Shown here: positions 60,868-64,000 of the stretch, piece by piece | How the letters are laid out: the number at the start of each line of letters is the position of its first letter | Numbering within the stretch: the first letter of the stretch is position 1 | Assembly (NCBI GenBank): GCA_003221615.1 | Contig: QHSQ01000115.1 | Coordinates: 16,305 to 80,304 of the forward strand | Source: Candidatus Rokuibacteriota bacterium | GTDB taxonomy: Bacteria; Methylomirabilota; Methylomirabilia; Rokubacteriales; CSP1-6 | Direction of reading: 5' to 3' | Length of the DNA stretch: 64,000 nucleotides | Notes under the pieces: generated by a model | Seen by the model: only the letters and a program-made list of their open reading frames with translations | Told to the model about the DNA's origin: nothing | Databases searched by the model: none | Translations under genes and position numbers: made by a program

Positions 60868-61916
60868 TCGGTCCCGGCGGCGATCGTACGGCGCCGGTAC
60901 GACTGCTCGAGGCTCAGCGGTACCCACGCATCGCCGGTCTCGTGCAGCGTGATGAGCGGGGCCTTCAGTCGGCCCGTCCGTTCCGCGTACACGGGGTTCG
61001 CGGCGGGGGAGCGGGAGTCCTTTGCTGGTTGCAGTCGCCGGACGCGCGCGTTGAGCTCCTCTTCGGTGAGACCGAGCCCGGGATCGATCCGGTACCGGAT
61101 GTGAACCGTGCTCGCCGCACGCAGGCCGGGACTCGGCTCGTTGTCCAGGTCGCGCGGGCGGTGCATCATGTTCAGCAGATAGCGACGCTTGAGGCCTTGA
61201 AGCCGCAAGGGTAGATCGTTGCCGACCTGATCGGCGCCCATCAGGTACTTCACGACGCTGTCGAATTGCCGTCCGCGTGCGGTATACGCGCCGGGCATGC
61301 CGAGAGCCGGCACGACGCGCTCGTTGAGCACTCGGGCGAAGGTCTCCTTGTCGGGCGCATCGAGCATCGGGACGCCGGAGATCAGCTCGGCCGCGGCGGT
61401 GTAGGCCATCAGGTAGTCGGCGATGCTGATGCCATCGACCAGGCCGCATTCCGCCAGACCGCCCTGGTAGAGAGCCGGGTGCAGCTCCAGCGACGCCACG
61501 ACGATGTGACCGCCCATCGACTGGCCGTAGATGATCGTCCAGCGCGGCCGGCCGACCTCCTTCAGGAAGAGCTCACGGAGTGCGATGAGGTCGTCGATGA
61601 ACAGGTGCGGCTGGTACTCACGCGCCCGATAGCCGGACGCGATCCACGCGTGGCCGCCGGCGAGAATGTGGCTTGCGATCGGAGGCGCGGCGACCGCGCC
61701 CGGCCCGGGACCCCGCTGGATCCCGTGCGCGAACACGACGAGACCGCCTTGCCAGTTGGCGGGCACCTCGATCAGATAGCTCGCGCCGCCGAGCCGGCCG
61801 CTCCGGCTGATCGCCGCGGTGGTCGTTTCGGCGCGCGGCTCGCTGAGCCAGGGTGCGCGGAGCACGACGACCGCGAGGCCGAAGGCGAGGAGAGCGACCA
61901 ATTTCGACCTGCTCAT
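60411..61916 (-). CDS. Secreted alpha/beta-hydrolase with aberrant C-terminus overlapping NUDIX gene
   Basis: Signal-like MSRSKLVALLAFGLAVVVLRAP, IIYGQSMGGHIV nucleophile elbow; C-terminus after about GLKWTPTLQPEDPLA is antisense to NUDIX. Confidence 0.72.
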   Translation of the reverse strand: MSRSKLVALLAFGLAVVVLRAPWLSEPRAETTTAAISRSGRLGGASYLIEVPANWQGGLVVFAHGIQRGPGPGAVAAPPIASHILAGGHAWIASGYRAREYQPHLFIDDLIALRELFLKEVGRPRWTIIYGQSMGGHIVVASLELHPALYQGGLAECGLVDGISIADYLMAYTAAAELISGVPMLDAPDKETFARVLNERVVPALGMPGAYTARGRQFDSVVKYLMGADQVGNDLPLRLQGLKRRYLLNMMHRPRDLDNEPSPGLRAASTVHIRYRIDPGLGLTEEELNARVRRLQPAKDSRSPAANPVYAERTGRLKAPLITLHETGDAWVPLSLEQSYRRRTIAAGTDHLLVQRVMRASSHCGFDGETREQAFDDLLAWIERGVRPVGEDVLAPDLSRIGLKWTPTLQPEDPLALRRGLRSESCPRAFASIASRGASQRTSVISRSSATASCPSGIGAAKKRVSNRRGWISGVIQWAKYTSVSVARVRRSARSIAQNAR

Positions 61917-61921
61917 CGGTC

Positions 61922-62413
61922 CTAGAAGTACGCGAGCAGTCGCCCGCAGGCGATGACACCCGTCCACAGCGCCAGCGACAGGCACGCGGCCAGCCGCGCC
62001 TGCAGCGGGGCGGGGGCGCCGCGATCCCACCCGGCGACCTGGCGGAACGGGCGAAGATGAAAGACCGCGGCGTTGAGTCCAGCCAGCACGAGGAACAGGA
62101 GCTTCAGCCTGAACGCGGGATTACCAGCGAACTCGGTCGCGTGGGCGACGAACATGAGCCCGCCGGTCGGCACGATCAAGAGCACGCTGGCCCGCGCCCA
62201 GGTCAGCAGATGACGCTCCATCCCGGTCACCGGAAGCTCTCGCGACAGCCCGAGCAGTCTCAGATCGAACATCGCAGCGCTTCCGACGAGAATCACGAAT
62301 CCGATGATGTGGAGGATCTCGACGATCGGATAGAGCCAGAGCGACTGTCGCATCGCCGTCGCCGCGGCGGTGGCCTCGAGCCACCCGGTGAAGCCAGCGC
62401 CGGTCGGCGTCAA
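61922..62413 (-). CDS. Small polytopic membrane protein (DUF6644-like)
   Basis: LWLYPIVEILHIIGFVILVGSAAMFDLRLLG. Confidence 0.72.
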   Translation of the reverse strand: MTPTGAGFTGWLEATAAATAMRQSLWLYPIVEILHIIGFVILVGSAAMFDLRLLGLSRELPVTGMERHLLTWARASVLLIVPTGGLMFVAHATEFAGNPAFRLKLLFLVLAGLNAAVFHLRPFRQVAGWDRGAPAPLQARLAACLSLALWTGVIACGRLLAYF

Positions 62414-62766
62414 CGGAGCTCCACGGTCGCTCCCTCGATCGTGATGCGCTCGGCCCGCATCTCGTCCTCGTTGCTGCGGTGGGGATAGCCGACCACGGTG
62501 GCCTTACCGCCGACGCGAAGCTTCGCGGCCGGCAGCCCGCGGCTCTCCATGCGTGTCGGCGGCGCGAGCACCACGAGCCAGACCTTTCCCGGCACTTCGA
62601 GCCGGACGTGACCGTGGGGATGCTCGTAGCCGGCCTCCTTGATGGTGCCGGTGAGCGTCATCTCCTTGGTCGCGTCGTACCCGCTCCAGCCGTGATGCGC
62701 TCCGACCGGAACGACGCCGGCGACGAGAAACACGAGCGCGATGGCCGCGGCTCTTCGCGTCAACAT
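62410..62766 (-). CDS. DUF6152-like secreted protein
   Basis: Signal peptide, AHHGWSGYDATKEMTLTGTIKEAGYEHPHGHVRLE. Confidence 0.75.
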   Translation of the reverse strand: MLTRRAAAIALVFLVAGVVPVGAHHGWSGYDATKEMTLTGTIKEAGYEHPHGHVRLEVPGKVWLVVLAPPTRMESRGLPAAKLRVGGKATVVGYPHRSNEDEMRAERITIEGATVELR

Positions 62767-62776
62767 GTGCCGCCGC

Positions 62777-64000
62777 CTACCGCGCCGCCCCGTGGCCGGG
62801 CTGACGCGCGTTGACCAGCACCGCCATGTTGCCGTAGGGGTGTTTGTTCTCGAGCATCAGCTGGTGACACTCGGGAATGTCGTCGTACGCATAGGTGTGG
62901 CTGAGGCACGGGTCCACCTTGCCCTCCGCGACGAGCCTGGTGACGTCCGCGGCCTGCGGGTCGTTGGAGAGGTGGCTGCCCTGGAAGCGCTTCTGGCGCA
63001 TCCAGTGATAGCGCAGATCCATCGTCGCGGTGTAGCCGGTCGTGCCGGCGCAGATGACGACCATGCCGCCCGTCGAGCACACGAAGACCGACGTGGGCAG
63101 AGTCGTCTCGCCCGGGTGCTCGAAGACGATCCGGGGGCTCACGCGCTCGCCCAGGCCGTCCCAGATCGCCTTGCCGAACGCCCGGGCGCCCTTCGCCCAT
63201 TCGCCGTAGGCCTTGGTCTCGGCGGTGTTGGGCATGACGCCCCAGTGCGTGAACTGGCTGCGGTTGATCACCGCGGCGGCGCCGTGCTCCTGGCAGAATT
63301 TCTTCTTTGCGTCGTCGGAGACGACCGCGACCGCGCGTCCGCCGAGGGCGCGCGTGATCTCGAGCGCCATGCTGCCGAGCCCGCCCGCCGCGCCCCATAC
63401 GAGGACGACGTCCCCCGGCTCGATGACGTGAGGTGGCCAGCCCATGAGCATCCGGTACGCGGTCGAGGCGCAGAGCAGGAAGCACCCGGCTTCTTCCCAG
63501 GTGAGGCACCTGGGCTTGGGAACGCACTGATGGGCCTGGCAGCGCGCGAACTGGCAGAAGCTTCCGTAGTTGGTCTGGTAGCCCCAGATGCGTGTGCTCT
63601 CGGCGAGCATCGGGTCCTTGCCCGAGCGGACCCATGGATCGTCGGGGCGCCACCATCCGCTGTGCACGATGACCTCGTCGCCGACCTTGACGTTCTTCAC
63701 GTCGCGTCCGACGGACCAGACGATTCCCGAGCAGTCGCTGCCCCCGGCGTGGAAGTCCTCCGGCTCGCCCGCGCGCTGGCGCTCGCCGATCACGTCGAGC
63801 GGGGTGCCGAGCGCGGCCCAGACGTTGTTGTAGTTGATGCCCGAGGCCATCACGTAGATCAGCACCTCGTCCGGGCCGGGCGTCGGGGTGGGGATGACCT
63901 CGCGACGCCAGGCGTCGCGGGGCTGGCCGAAGCGGTTCTGGCGGACGAGATACGCGTGCATCCGCTTGGGGACTTCGCCGAGAGGCGGCCGCTCACCGAG
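62777..64000 (-). CDS. ccr: Crotonyl-CoA carboxylase/reductase, 5' end beyond window
   Basis: MDR fold with [37 protein letters not shown]-type [31 protein letters not shown]; frame open to window end. Confidence 0.88.
   Translation of the reverse strand, partial: LGERPPLGEVPKRMHAYLVRQNRFGQPRDAWRREVIPTPTPGPDEVLIYVMASGINYNNVWAALGTPLDVIGERQRAGEPEDFHAGGSDCSGIVWSVGRDVKNVKVGDEVIVHSGWWRPDDPWVRSGKDPMLAESTRIWGYQTNYGSFCQFARCQAHQCVPKPRCLTWEEAGCFLLCASTAYRMLMGWPPHVIEPGDVVLVWGAAGGLGSMALEITRALGGRAVAVVSDDAKKKFCQEHGAAAVINRSQFTHWGVMPNTAETKAYGEWAKGARAFGKAIWDGLGERVSPRIVFEHPGETTLPTSVFVCSTGGMVVICAGTTGYTATMDLRYHWMRQKRFQGSHLSNDPQAADVTRLVAEGKVDPCLSHTYAYDDIPECHQLMLENKHPYGNMAVLVNARQPGHGAAR

Overview
High-GC bacterial chromosomal window, densely coding on both strands, mostly in short 4-bp-overlap operons. 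No rRNA, tRNA, CRISPR array, transposase or phage gene was recognised. Content: 3' end of fabF with a reduced RNase III-like gene; a GS-like/PhnW-like/SDR/FAD-GcvT/PLP-lyase catabolic cluster; a split corrinoid methionine-synthase set followed by aroK and a homocysteine methyltransferase-MTHFR fusion; a GAF histidine kinase with an NtrC-type regulator; an RRM protein; a DUF169-like/URO-D fusion; malic enzyme, acs and an MFS permease; DksA-like; HtrA and paired M16 proteases; citrate synthase; dapF; LOG; and crotonyl-CoA reductase, cut by the window end. Strongest findings: (1) an AhpD/CMD-family gene (12556..13098) with an in-frame TGA at the second Cys of its CxxC motif and a stem-loop just downstream, a candidate selenoprotein; (2) the 3' end of that gene is duplicated 2.85 kb away, bracketing an accessory island with a near-consensus promoter and decayed genes; (3) several dispersed or palindromic non-coding elements: a duplicated 50-bp hairpin with a diverged third copy, a 134-bp element with perfect 37-bp inverted termini, and a 46-bp palindrome; (4) several genes with clean internal or terminal deletions; (5) exact TATAAT-N6-ATG spacing suggesting leaderless transcripts. 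Family calls come from reading motifs without database searches.
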